A stretch of 64,000 nt of DNA, taken from JAAFHB01 sp963677935. GTDB taxonomy: Bacteria; Bacteroidota; Bacteroidia; Bacteroidales; Prolixibacteraceae. Both the position numbers and the translations under genes were made by a program. Where the stretch lies: assembly GCA_963677935.2 (NCBI GenBank), contig CAXXEH010000003.1:6386001-6450000 (forward strand). The letters are read 5' to 3'. This document shows, one piece after another, positions 8,135-16,983 of the stretch (position 1 is the first letter of the stretch; the number at the start of each line of letters is the position of its first letter). Under the pieces are notes generated by a model, which saw only the letters and a program-made list of their open reading frames with translations, had not been told where the DNA came from and ran no database searches.

Positions 8135-9925
8135 ATGGCAAAAAAAGTAAAAATAACCATTAATGAGCTGGCGGTTGAGATTGAACAGGGAACCTCTATT
8201 TTGGATGCCGCCAGACAGGTAGATGTGATCATACCAACATTGTGTTATCACAAAGACCTCTGTGTGGCTGGTAACTGCAGGGTTTGTGTCGTCGAAATTG
8301 TGGGACAGAAACGGTTGTCTGCAGCTTGTGCCACCCCGTGCGAGGAAGGGATGGATATCCTTACCAATTCCTTTAAAGTGCGAAACTCACGTAAACATAT
8401 TATTGAACTGTTACTCTCGGAGCATAATGCCGATTGCACACGATGTTACAAGAACGGGAATTGCGAACTGCAGAAACTGGCATCCGATTATAAGATTATG
8501 ACACAGGATTTTATCCGCCTGGTGCCATTGAAAAACTACACAATTGATCAGTTTTCGCCATCCATCATCAAGGACGACAGCAAGTGCATCCGGTGCCAGC
8601 GGTGCGTGAGAACCTGCGAAGAGTTACAGGGAGTTAATGCCTTGACCGTTGCCCACAAAGGGGATCGGATGAAAATTTCAACCTTCTTCGATAAACCGAT
8701 GAATGATGTGATTTGCACCAATTGTGGTCAGTGCATCAATCATTGTCCAACGGGCGCGCTGGTCGAAAAGAATTATATCGAAGAGGTTTGGGAGGCAATT
8801 GCCGATAAAAGTATTCATGTCATCGTCCAGACCGCTCCTGCTGTACGTGTTGGTTTAGGTGAAGAATTGGGATTTGAATATGGAACACGCGTGACTGGTA
8901 AAATGGTTGCAGCATTAAAAAGATTAGGTTTTGACTCTGTTATGGATACCGATTTTTCTGCCGACCTGACCATCATGGAAGAGGGGACTGAATTAATGAT
9001 GAGGTTAAAAAGGGCTTTATGCGATCACGATCCGGATGTGAAACTTCCTATGGCAACCTCCTGTTCTCCTGGTTGGATCAAATATATCGAGCATATGTAT
9101 CCCGAATATCTTGATCACCTTTCATCCTGCAAATCGCCCCAGCAAATGTTCGGCGCCCTTGCCAAGACCTATTATGCCAATGCACATCATCTCGATCCTG
9201 ATAAGATTGTTTCAGTTTCGATCATGCCCTGCACGGCGAAGAAGTTTGAATCGAACCGTCCTGAGATGCACGACAGCGGATACCGGGATGTTGATTATGT
9301 GTTGACAACCCGCGAATTGGCAATTATGATAAAACAGGCGGGAATAGATTTTAAAAAGCTGGAAGATATCCCTTTCGATCGGTTGATGGGTGAGTCCACC
9401 GGTGCCGCAGTTATTTTTGGTGCAACAGGTGGTGTGATGGAGGCTGCCCTTCGAACAGTATATGAGTTGGTTACTGGTCGCGAAGTGCCATTTGAAAATC
9501 TGAATATAATGCCGGTTCGTGGAATGGATGGGGTGAGAGAGGCATCCATCAAAATCGAAAATCCATTGGAAGAATGGGCATTTCTGAATGGTATTGAATT
9601 GAAATGCGCTGTAGCTCATGGCCTGATCAATGCAAAAAAGGTGATGGATTCAATCATCTCAGGCGAGTCGCACTACCATTTTATCGAGTTTATGGCCTGC
9701 CCCGGAGGGTGTCTGGGTGGCGGTGGTCAACCCATTCCGACCAGTCCCGAAATCCGCCGAAAACGAGCCGAAGCCATTTATGCCGAAGATGAAGGGATGC
9801 CGCTTCGGAAATCGCACCAAAATCCTGAAATACTAAAAATTTATAACGATTTTCTTGTAAAGCCGATGGGCGAAAGATCACATCAGCTTTTACATACCAA
9901 ATATACTCCGAGGGAAAGGTTTTAA
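8135..9925 (+). CDS. [FeFe]-hydrogenase catalytic subunit HydA, set 2
   Basis: A 596-residue paralogue of the HydA at 4617 with the same domain order. [2Fe-2S] site C37, C48, C51, C65; NuoG-type His/Cys3 motif in LSEHNADCTRC; two [4Fe-4S] motifs (CIRCQRCVRTC and CTNCGQCINHC). H-cluster motifs are TSCSPGW, MPCTAKKFE and EFMACPGGCLGGGGQP. L3 is canonical here, while set 1 has MGC in place of MAC. Both copies share the TSCSP form of L1. The C-terminus ends in a SHQLLH tail. It closes the second trimer operon, 7 bases from the convergent TSUP permease gene. Catalytic competence is inferred from the motifs. Confidence 0.93.
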   Translation: MAKKVKITINELAVEIEQGTSILDAARQVDVIIPTLCYHKDLCVAGNCRVCVVEIVGQKRLSAACATPCEEGMDILTNSFKVRNSRKHIIELLLSEHNADCTRCYKNGNCELQKLASDYKIMTQDFIRLVPLKNYTIDQFSPSIIKDDSKCIRCQRCVRTCEELQGVNALTVAHKGDRMKISTFFDKPMNDVICTNCGQCINHCPTGALVEKNYIEEVWEAIADKSIHVIVQTAPAVRVGLGEELGFEYGTRVTGKMVAALKRLGFDSVMDTDFSADLTIMEEGTELMMRLKRALCDHDPDVKLPMATSCSPGWIKYIEHMYPEYLDHLSSCKSPQQMFGALAKTYYANAHHLDPDKIVSVSIMPCTAKKFESNRPEMHDSGYRDVDYVLTTRELAIMIKQAGIDFKKLEDIPFDRLMGESTGAAVIFGATGGVMEAALRTVYELVTGREVPFENLNIMPVRGMDGVREASIKIENPLEEWAFLNGIELKCAVAHGLINAKKVMDSIISGESHYHFIEFMACPGGCLGGGGQPIPTSPEIRRKRAEAIYAEDEGMPLRKSHQNPEILKIYNDFLVKPMGERSHQLLHTKYTPRERF

Positions 9926-9932
9926 TATTGCT

Positions 9933-10730
9933 TTATAATGTTTTAATCACATCGTATCCATATCTTACGATCAATATCGATACGATGATCAGGAAGAAGA
10001 CCCGGATAAAACCGTTTCCTCTTTTAAGGGCCATTTTGCTCCCGATGATCCCTCCGGCGATATTGAAAACCGCCATCAGAACAGCTATACCCAGGATGAA
10101 ATTTCCCTGGCGGATAAACACGACAAGCGCTGAAATATTGGTCATGCAATTAACAATCTTGGCATAGGCTGACGCCTGGACAAATTCAAAGCCAAGTAAT
10201 AAAACAAACGCCAACACAAAAAAACTTCCGGTTCCGGGACCGAAGAAACCATCATAAAACCCGATTACCAAACCGATGATGACCCCTGATACGATCTGAC
10301 GTGTCAGGGAGAGGTGCCTGGAAACAACCAATCCGACATCTTTTTTCAGAAAAGTGTAAATAGCAATGGCGATTAAAATAATTAAAATGACAGGCTTCAG
10401 CGTTGCCGGATTGATGATGCTAACAGTTTTGGCGCCAAAATAAGATGCAATAAATGATGCAATTGAAATCGCAAATAGCAGGCTGAAGTTAAACCTGATA
10501 CGCCTGGCATATTGAACCGCAGCCATTGAGGTTCCGGAGAGCGCAGCAATCTTATTTGTTCCGAAAATGGTTGGCAATGGAGCATTGGGCAATGTTACCA
10601 GCAATGCCGGAAGTTGTATTAATCCACCTCCCCCGACAACTGCATCGATAAAGCCTGCAATAAATGCAAAAACAGATAAGAACAATACTGTCAGCAGACT
10701 ATAGTCAGAAATTAAGGTGGGAAAGTCCAT
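9933..10730 (-). CDS. TSUP-family (TauE/SafE-like) membrane permease
   Basis: A 265-residue integral membrane protein with about eight hydrophobic segments. The family sequence FIDAVVGGGGLIQLPAL near residues 27-43 and a second half-repeat (DGFFGPGTGSFF near 165) are typical of TSUP transporters. These export small sulfur compounds or organic anions such as sulfite or sulfoacetate. The substrate cannot be read from sequence. It is the last gene of a minus-strand run that begins with the Crp/Fnr regulator and includes a Cys-rich lipoprotein. It converges with the second HydA, leaving only a 7-base gap with no room for a separate terminator. Confidence 0.85.
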   Translation of the reverse strand: MDFPTLISDYSLLTVLFLSVFAFIAGFIDAVVGGGGLIQLPALLVTLPNAPLPTIFGTNKIAALSGTSMAAVQYARRIRFNFSLLFAISIASFIASYFGAKTVSIINPATLKPVILIILIAIAIYTFLKKDVGLVVSRHLSLTRQIVSGVIIGLVIGFYDGFFGPGTGSFFVLAFVLLLGFEFVQASAYAKIVNCMTNISALVVFIRQGNFILGIAVLMAVFNIAGGIIGSKMALKRGNGFIRVFFLIIVSILIVRYGYDVIKTL

Positions 10731-10766
10731 GCAATATCTTTATAAATCCCAATTTTTAATAAAACT

Positions 10767-11105
10767 TTAATTCGTACAGGCAGGAACAGTCTGAATCTCC
10801 CTCTTTTTTGCAAGAAAGTCTTGCCAGACATCACTGTCCCAATTTGGTCTGTTCCCTTGTTGATCAAAAAGCTGGCAATACATACATGACCAGATTCCAC
10901 AGTAAACGTGATAATATATTTGGCCCTTGTATTCGATGAATGTAACATCCGTAATTTCACACAGTTTTTGATCCGGCACCAATTCTGCGATTTTTAACTG
11001 AAGCCATTCAGGGAGTTCTTTCGAAACCAAGGTTTCTTCCTTCTTATGACAGGAAAAAGCAACCAGAAAAGCAAAAATGAAGATAAATTTGATTAACCTT
11101 CCCAT
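10767..11105 (-). CDS. Small Cys-rich lipoprotein of unknown function
   Basis: A 112-residue protein with a lipoprotein signal (hydrophobic residues 5-17, lipobox VAFSC, C19). The mature part has an early Cys (KLCEITD) and a tight aromatic/Cys patch, YCGIWSCMYCQLFD, at about 68-82. Short Bacteroidota lipoproteins with this look are usually listed as domains of unknown function. It lies between the Crp/Fnr gene and the TSUP permease on the same strand with short gaps, so co-transcription is likely. A redox or metal-binding periplasmic role is possible from the CxxxxxCxxC spacing; this is speculation. Confidence 0.65.
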   Translation of the reverse strand: MGRLIKFIFIFAFLVAFSCHKKEETLVSKELPEWLQLKIAELVPDQKLCEITDVTFIEYKGQIYYHVYCGIWSCMYCQLFDQQGNRPNWDSDVWQDFLAKKREIQTVPACTN

Positions 11106-11159
11106 AGGATAAAATTTCAGGCAATTTAATGATCTAATTTAATTTAAATGATTCCTCCG

Positions 11160-11876
11160 CTATAAAATATCTGCAATATCAGCTATTTCGAGTAACCGGA
11201 GTTTATTTAGAATAACTATTTTTCTACCCTGGATTCGGATCAGCTCCTCCTCCTTAAAATCATGTAATAACCTCACCAGCGTTGCAACTGCCGTACCAAC
11301 AATGTTGGCAAAGTCTGCTCTTGTGAGGATGATCTCCACTTCATTATTGTCATTGAGACCATCCTTAAACTTCTCATGAAGAATCAGCAGTGTAAGCGCC
11401 ACCCTTTCTCTTACCGTTTTCTGGGTAATCGTGGCAATAACATTGACCAGTACCCCAAATTCATGACTAAGGTTCCGCATCAGCATTTTTGATAACTCAT
11501 CAAACTGGTCCAGTAATCGCAGTAATTTATCCTTTGATACAAAACCGATGATGGCATCGCTTAAGGTGGCAGCCGAATCAGGATACCACTCCTCGCTTAA
11601 AAAGGCGGCGTATCCCAATAACTCTCCTTCGCAACAGACATAAATGATTTGTTCTTTTCCTCCGTTTAGCGACTTGTATTTTTTGACCTTCCCTTTTTTT
11701 ATGAAATAGATCCCTGCAGGATAGGTCCCCTCAGTGAATATGTTTTGCCCCTTACTGAACTGTTTTACGATCATCTGACTCAGGAACTCCTCCCTGATAT
11801 GATCGGGTAGTCCAGCGAAGGCTGAATTGCTGTTGAAAATAAACCTTTCTGCTACACTATCAGGCAGGATTGACAT
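11160..11876 (-). CDS. Crp/Fnr-family transcription regulator without an Fe-S Cys cluster
   Basis: About 238 residues from the ATG at 11876. Residues 25-130 form a cyclic-nucleotide-binding-type beta barrel (GQNIFTEGTYPAGIYFIKKG). The C-terminal winged helix contains the recognition segment LTRADFANIVGTAVATLVRLL. The N-terminus lacks the Cys cluster of O2-sensing FNR, so the signal may be another ligand or redox cue. An upstream in-frame ATG at 11897 is open, but it falls inside a good -7 element (TAGATTTG), which argues for the later start. A perfect FNR-type box overlaps this promoter, suggesting autoregulation. It is transcribed away from the Ehr-like operon at 12018, the most likely target. 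Confidence 0.85.
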   Translation of the reverse strand: MSILPDSVAERFIFNSNSAFAGLPDHIREEFLSQMIVKQFSKGQNIFTEGTYPAGIYFIKKGKVKKYKSLNGGKEQIIYVCCEGELLGYAAFLSEEWYPDSAATLSDAIIGFVSKDKLLRLLDQFDELSKMLMRNLSHEFGVLVNVIATITQKTVRERVALTLLILHEKFKDGLNDNNEVEIILTRADFANIVGTAVATLVRLLHDFKEEELIRIQGRKIVILNKLRLLEIADIADIL

Positions 11877-11896
11877 GGTGGAATTTGTTAATAGCA

Positions 11897-11926
11897 CAAA
11901 TCTATTAAAAAATTGATAAAAATCAA
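11897..11926 (-). promoter_or_regulatory. Bacteroidota-type promoter of the Crp/Fnr gene
   Basis: On the minus strand TTG (11926-11924), 19 bases, then TAGATTTG (11904-11897) match the -33 TTG / -7 TAnnTTTG form. The predicted transcript start is near 11890, just upstream of the ATG at 11876, and this decides that start. Confidence 0.6.
11913..11926. promoter_or_regulatory. Perfect FNR/Crp-type box TTGATAAAAATCAA
   Basis: TTGAT-AAAA-ATCAA is an exact match to the classic FNR box TTGATnnnnATCAA. It overlaps the -33 of the divergent Crp/Fnr gene, which suits self-repression. On the plus strand a -7-like TATTTTTA at 11948-11955 would put the box centre about 41 bases before a start of transcription for the membrane complex operon, the spacing of class II activation. 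Site seen; regulatory logic inferred. Confidence 0.7.
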
Positions 11927-12017
11927 ATATTAGATTGATTTAAGTTCTATTTTTAAAACTATAAATTGCCTAATCTTGTATTTATAAAATTAGGTTGATT
12001 ATTTTTGGATAGGTGAT

Positions 12018-14024
12018 ATGGGAACTACGCATGTTATAGGATTGATGGCGCTGGTGCTGGGATTAGGTGTTGCAGGTTTAATCATTATCAGGGAGAGATA
12101 CCGGCCACTTCTCGCATTATCAATTGTTCTGGTCAATACGATCTTATCATCGATTCCTTCCATCATGGCGTTGGTTGGTGATCCTCAGATAGGAGTACTA
12201 AGTATTCCACATATTTTAGGTGATATCTCCATCAGAATTGATAGTCTTTCAGCATGGTTTATTCTGATCATCAATTTTACTTCTATTACGGGTGTTATTT
12301 ATGGCACCGGGTACCTCAAAGCCTATTCTCATCTGAAGGTGAGCCGTGAATTGCATTGGGTGTTTTATTCCTTGTTCCATGCTTCCATGCTTTGGGTTTG
12401 TATGTTTGACCATGGAGTGGCATTTCTGATTTCCTGGGAATTGATGTCACTATCATCATTGATGCTGGTGATCTTTGAATTTCAAAATAAGGCAACACTG
12501 AAAGCCGGGATTAACTATATGGTTCAAATGCACCTAAGCGTTATTTTACTGACTTTGGGTTTTATCTGGCTTTACTTCATTACGGGTTCATTTAGTTTTG
12601 GAGCTTTGGCTCAGATGCCATTAAACAACTCATCGGTCTGGGTCTTTATTATACTTTTTGCCGGATTTGCCATCAAAGCCGGTTTTATCCCTTTTCATAC
12701 CTGGCTACCTCATGCCCATCCTGCCGCCCCGTCGCATATATCGGGTGTAATGTCAGGGGTCATTGTTAAGCTGGGTATCTACGGTATTCTCAGAATCATC
12801 ATGTACCTGAGGCACGACTGGTTGCTTCTGGGCGAAATAATACTTATCCTTTCATTGGTTACCTCGCTTTATGGAATTGCAAATGCGGCTTTAAAGTACG
12901 ATTTTAAACAGATGCTTGCCTATTGTACGATTGAAAATATAGGGATTATTGGGATAGGTCTTGGCGTTGGATTGATTGGAATCGGGAATAAGGATACAAC
13001 AATGGCGATTCTTGGATTTAGTGGCGCGCTGCTACACGCACTGAACCATTCATTGTTTAAATCACTATTATTTTTCGGCGCAGGGAGTGTTTACCAGCAA
13101 ACTCATACCCGTAATATTGAGCATTTAGGCGGATTGATAAAAAAAATGCCTGTCACTGCTGTGATGTTCCTCATCGGATCGATGGCCATTGGCGGGATTC
13201 CACCATTTAACGGATTTGTTTCGGAGTTTATTATTTACAATGGATTATTTAAGGGATTGCTCGGTATCCAGGCAATTTCGTTGTCGATTTTGCTTGTTTT
13301 GACCATAACCGGTCTCGCAATTGTAGGGGGGATGTCACTGATTACTTTTACAAAAACCTTTGGAGTGATATTTCTTGGCAATCCGCGTGAAAAGTTACAT
13401 CATGAACCAAAGGAAACCTCTTTTGTAATGCTTTTACCTCAGTATATTATTGTTGCAGCGATGTTCAGCGTTGCATTTGTACCAGGGTTTTACTTCGGAT
13501 TGGCTGTAAAAGTGGTAACTGACGCATTTTTAACTCAACTTCCCATTGCAACAGGTACCGTGTTTCCTGTAATAAACAATCTGACCAATATTGGATTGGT
13601 AAGTTTGATATTTATAGGTTTGTTGGTCTTGGTTTATGTGATCAGATGGTTACTGGTACGTAAGCGTGATTCTGTTTTATATGAAACCTGGGGTTGCGGT
13701 TATGTCGCAGAAGTTAAAAAGGCGCAGTACACGGGGCAATCGTTTACCCGTTCTTTCGGATTGTTGTTTAGTTTTATCGTCAAGGAAAAGAGGATTGCAG
13801 AAAAACTTCCAAAGCAAAGGATTTATCCCGAACCATATCGTTTTTCAACCAACTATATCGATTTATTGGAGAAATATTTGGTAGTCCCATTGGCAAAAAG
13901 GTTAACATTCACACTCAATTACTTTCAGTTTATACAGAATGGATACATCCAATCGTATGTGCTTTATGGCTTGTTTTTTATAATCCTGATTTTTCTTGGA
14001 ACCGCATTTAATCTAATCCATTGA
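12018..14024 (+). CDS. HyfB/NuoL-like proton-channel subunit, copy 1, of Ehr-like complex
   Basis: A 668-residue membrane protein with 14 or more hydrophobic segments in the Mrp/NuoL antiporter-like fold. Ion-path residues are conserved: Glu in SWELMSLSS, Lys in GFAIKAGFIPFHTWLP, the HPAAPSHISGVMSG loop, Lys in VIVKLGIYG, and LNHSLFKSLLF. The C-terminal extension beyond residue 480 has further membrane segments and an ETWGCGY motif seen in HyfB-type proteins. In hydrogenase-4 and complex I this fold moves H+ or Na+. First gene of a seven-gene plus-strand operon, divergent from a Crp/Fnr gene across a 141-base control region. The next gene is a tandem paralogue only 7 bases away. Confidence 0.88.
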   Translation: MGTTHVIGLMALVLGLGVAGLIIIRERYRPLLALSIVLVNTILSSIPSIMALVGDPQIGVLSIPHILGDISIRIDSLSAWFILIINFTSITGVIYGTGYLKAYSHLKVSRELHWVFYSLFHASMLWVCMFDHGVAFLISWELMSLSSLMLVIFEFQNKATLKAGINYMVQMHLSVILLTLGFIWLYFITGSFSFGALAQMPLNNSSVWVFIILFAGFAIKAGFIPFHTWLPHAHPAAPSHISGVMSGVIVKLGIYGILRIIMYLRHDWLLLGEIILILSLVTSLYGIANAALKYDFKQMLAYCTIENIGIIGIGLGVGLIGIGNKDTTMAILGFSGALLHALNHSLFKSLLFFGAGSVYQQTHTRNIEHLGGLIKKMPVTAVMFLIGSMAIGGIPPFNGFVSEFIIYNGLFKGLLGIQAISLSILLVLTITGLAIVGGMSLITFTKTFGVIFLGNPREKLHHEPKETSFVMLLPQYIIVAAMFSVAFVPGFYFGLAVKVVTDAFLTQLPIATGTVFPVINNLTNIGLVSLIFIGLLVLVYVIRWLLVRKRDSVLYETWGCGYVAEVKKAQYTGQSFTRSFGLLFSFIVKEKRIAEKLPKQRIYPEPYRFSTNYIDLLEKYLVVPLAKRLTFTLNYFQFIQNGYIQSYVLYGLFFIILIFLGTAFNLIH

Positions 14025-14031
14025 TATAGAT

Positions 14032-16065
14032 ATGGAAAAGATAGTTGTTGAAATATTTAACATCCTTTCGATCGCGGCACTATTTGCGATCCCCCTTTTG
14101 AAAACAAGAGGAAGGGGGGTGCTTGTATTGTTCACTATCACACTTCAGATTACCATCATTTCAACACTTGCTTTTTCAGTTTTTGTAAATGGCCCTGTTG
14201 AATACTCCTATTTGGGATCATGGACAACCGGGCAGATTCCGGTTAGAATCGATTATTTGTCGGCATGGTTTATCCTGGTCATCAGCTTTACTTTTCTAAC
14301 CGGAGTGTGGTATGGAGTCCAATATATGAAGAAATATATGGACCAATCCGACAATCTTGCGCTCCATGCTGCGGCATTTCTTCTGCTATATACGTCATTA
14401 ATTGATATATGTCTGATACAGAATAGCATTGTGCTGCTTGTCGTTTGGGAGATAATGGCACTATCCTCTTTTGTTTTGGTGATCTTCGAGCACTATAAAA
14501 GCGCTACCTTAAAAGCCGGAATAAATTTTCTGATTCAATCGCATGTATGCATCCTTTTCCTCACAATCGCATTTATGTGGGTAAAAGTTAAAACCGGTTC
14601 ATTCGATTTCAATGCAATTTCTTTATTTTCAACATCACAGCCAACCATTGCAGGCGTTGCTCTATTTCTCTTCTTCTTTACGGGATTTGCCATAAAAGCA
14701 GGATTTGTCCCCTTTCATACCTGGCTTCCATTGGCACATCCTGCCGCTCCTGCACATATTTCAGGCATAATGTCTGGGGTAATTATTAAAATCGGAATTT
14801 ACGGCATACTTCGGGTGCTGATGGTCATCAAAACCGACATGATTACCATTGGCTACTTCATTTTATTGGTTTCAGTGCTTACTGGTCTCTATGGTGTGAT
14901 GCTGGCAATTGTACAACATAATCTTAAAAAATTACTGGCTTATCACAGCATCGAAAACATTGGAATCATTGGGATTGGTATCGGCCTTGGTTGTCTTGGA
15001 CTTGGATATGGCAATCAATTGCTTGTTTATGCCGGATTTGGAGGGGCTTTACTCCATGTATTGAATCATTCGCTGTTCAAATCGCTTCTGTTTTTCAGTG
15101 CCGGGAATGTCTATCAGTTCAGACATACCATGGATATCGAATCCTTAGGTGGCTTGATCAAAAAGATGCCACATAGCGGATACCTTTTCTTAATCGGATC
15201 TTTAGCCATTTGTGGCTTGCCACCTTTCAACGGGTTTATTTCGGAGTTCTTTCTTTACAATGGTCTATTTCATGGTTTGTCGACCGGCAATTTTGTGTTC
15301 ATTCTGGTAATTCTTTTTACCATTTTGGGTTTGGTGATCATAGGTGGTCTCGCCCTGATTTGCTTTACAAAAGCTTTTGGAATTGTATTTCTGGGTGCTC
15401 CACGACAAGAGATACCTGAAGAACAAAGCATTGAAAAACCTCAGCGAATCTGGCCGATGTATGGTATCGTTTTATTTATAATAACTATAGGTGTTTTTCC
15501 ATTGCTATTCAGCCCATTTCTGATAAAAATTGTCTCCCAATACCTGCCGGTCATGAATCCAGTGACCCAATTTGAATTCAGCGAAACACTTGGTAAACTC
15601 ACCATTGTGGGTTGGTATTCACTCTCATTTATTGCCCTTATCCTGGTATTCTATTTTCTAAGGTATGTATTTATCAGAAGGAGGGTCGTTAACCCTGGGG
15701 AAACCTGGGGCTGTGCCTATTCCGGTGCAACACCTAAAATGCAATACACGGCCTCCTCATTTATCCGATCTTACCGTAAACTTGCAGAACCCATCCTCTC
15801 TATTAAAAAGGAGAAGAAAGAGGCAGCAGGTTTGTATCCCGGAAATATCATGCAGCGGACACATGCGAACGATAAAATTGAAACATGGCTGATTGACCGA
15901 CCATTACATTTTATCAGAAAGGTCTTGAATTCATTTGTATTCCTGCAAAACGGGAATATTCAGGCTTATATCCTTTATGGATTTGCCTTTGTGGGGTTCG
16001 CCGTATTATTGCCATCAGTAATCGAAAAAATATTAGTGATTATTAAATTTTTAAACCAACTGTAA
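14032..16065 (+). CDS. HyfB/NuoL-like proton-channel subunit, copy 2
   Basis: A 677-residue tandem paralogue of the preceding protein, alike along its whole length. It shares VWEIMALSSFVLVIFEH, GFAIKAGFVPFHTWLPLAHP, the APAHISGIMSG loop, VIIKIGIYG, LNHSLFKSLLFF, and the C-terminal ETWGCAY motif. The key Glu and Lys residues of the ion path are present in both copies, so neither is visibly dead. Two long HyfB-type subunits plus the HyfF-type subunit at 17619 would give the complex three antiporter-like modules, as many as complex I. The HyfC-like gene follows with almost no gap. The ion species cannot be told from sequence. Confidence 0.88.
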   Translation: MEKIVVEIFNILSIAALFAIPLLKTRGRGVLVLFTITLQITIISTLAFSVFVNGPVEYSYLGSWTTGQIPVRIDYLSAWFILVISFTFLTGVWYGVQYMKKYMDQSDNLALHAAAFLLLYTSLIDICLIQNSIVLLVVWEIMALSSFVLVIFEHYKSATLKAGINFLIQSHVCILFLTIAFMWVKVKTGSFDFNAISLFSTSQPTIAGVALFLFFFTGFAIKAGFVPFHTWLPLAHPAAPAHISGIMSGVIIKIGIYGILRVLMVIKTDMITIGYFILLVSVLTGLYGVMLAIVQHNLKKLLAYHSIENIGIIGIGIGLGCLGLGYGNQLLVYAGFGGALLHVLNHSLFKSLLFFSAGNVYQFRHTMDIESLGGLIKKMPHSGYLFLIGSLAICGLPPFNGFISEFFLYNGLFHGLSTGNFVFILVILFTILGLVIIGGLALICFTKAFGIVFLGAPRQEIPEEQSIEKPQRIWPMYGIVLFIITIGVFPLLFSPFLIKIVSQYLPVMNPVTQFEFSETLGKLTIVGWYSLSFIALILVFYFLRYVFIRRRVVNPGETWGCAYSGATPKMQYTASSFIRSYRKLAEPILSIKKEKKEAAGLYPGNIMQRTHANDKIETWLIDRPLHFIRKVLNSFVFLQNGNIQAYILYGFAFVGFAVLLPSVIEKILVIIKFLNQL

Positions 16066-16066
16066 T

Positions 16067-16972
16067 ATGGTCAGCTTATTACTTATCGTTATCATGAGCT
16101 TGTTTTTTTCGGGATTCATTATCCGGACAAAAAGCATACTCTCAGGCAGGAAAGGACCTGGAATTTTTCAGCCCATGCTCGATATTTTCAGATTATGGAA
16201 AAAGGGTTCGGTGGTCAGCACAACTACCAGTTTTATTTTTCAGATCGCTCCAACTGCCTACTTTGCCTCCGTTATTATGGCTGTATTGATGATTCCGCAT
16301 GGAACCAATCCCGGATTTATCTCATTTGAAGGAGATTTTATCATGTTTGCTTATATACTTGCTTTTGGGAAATTTATGATGATTATTTCGGCTTTGGATA
16401 CCGGAAGTAGCTTTGAAGGGATGGGTGCGAGTCGGGAAGCGCTTTTTTCAATGCTCGTTGAACCCGCTTTTTTTATATTATTAGGATCATTTGCACTGTT
16501 TACAGGACAAAATTCATTTCACGATATTTTCAGTACATTACACTACGGCTCGCAGATCTCCTATTTGCTTGGAGGATTGGCTTCGTTTGTACTTGTGCTG
16601 ATTGCCATGATCGAAAATAGCCGTATGCCGCTCGATGATCCCAAGACCCATCTTGAGCTGACCATGATCCACGAAGTGATGATCCTGGACAATAGTGGTT
16701 TTGATCTGGGCCTGATTATGTACACCACCAACCTCAAATTTGCAATGTACGGGGCGCTTATTTCCAACTTCTTTATCGGGATGTTACCGCTCGAGATTTC
16801 TATTCCGATATTTTTTGCCATTCAAATTGGATTTGCCGTGGCAGTTGGAATCATTGAATCATTTATGGCCCGTTTCAGGATGGGGCATAATCCGCAGTTC
16901 GTTTTTATCCTTACATCAGTTTCCTTGCTGATATTCTTCGGTGTATTACTGGTCCTTGGAAAATTTGTATAA
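16067..16972 (+). CDS. HyfC/NuoH-like membrane anchor subunit
   Basis: A 301-residue protein with about eight membrane segments. Family motifs are GRKGPGIFQPMLDIFRLWKKG near residues 25-45 and RMPLDDPKTHLELTMIHEVM near 186, both typical of the NuoH/HyfC/HycD family. These loops face the cytoplasmic arm and help couple electron transfer to ion movement. The acidic and His residues of the second motif are intact. The start ATG lies one base after the preceding stop codon. This subunit anchors the NuoB-like and NuoD-like proteins encoded at the end of the operon. Confidence 0.88.
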   Translation: MVSLLLIVIMSLFFSGFIIRTKSILSGRKGPGIFQPMLDIFRLWKKGSVVSTTTSFIFQIAPTAYFASVIMAVLMIPHGTNPGFISFEGDFIMFAYILAFGKFMMIISALDTGSSFEGMGASREALFSMLVEPAFFILLGSFALFTGQNSFHDIFSTLHYGSQISYLLGGLASFVLVLIAMIENSRMPLDDPKTHLELTMIHEVMILDNSGFDLGLIMYTTNLKFAMYGALISNFFIGMLPLEISIPIFFAIQIGFAVAVGIIESFMARFRMGHNPQFVFILTSVSLLIFFGVLLVLGKFV

Positions 16973-16983
16973 AACTTGGAAAT

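Noticed and set aside
4617..9925. Sensory, non-catalytic [FeFe]-hydrogenase (HydS-like)
   Set aside because: No PAS or kinase part, and both proteins keep the full accessory cluster set and partner subunits of the bifurcating type.
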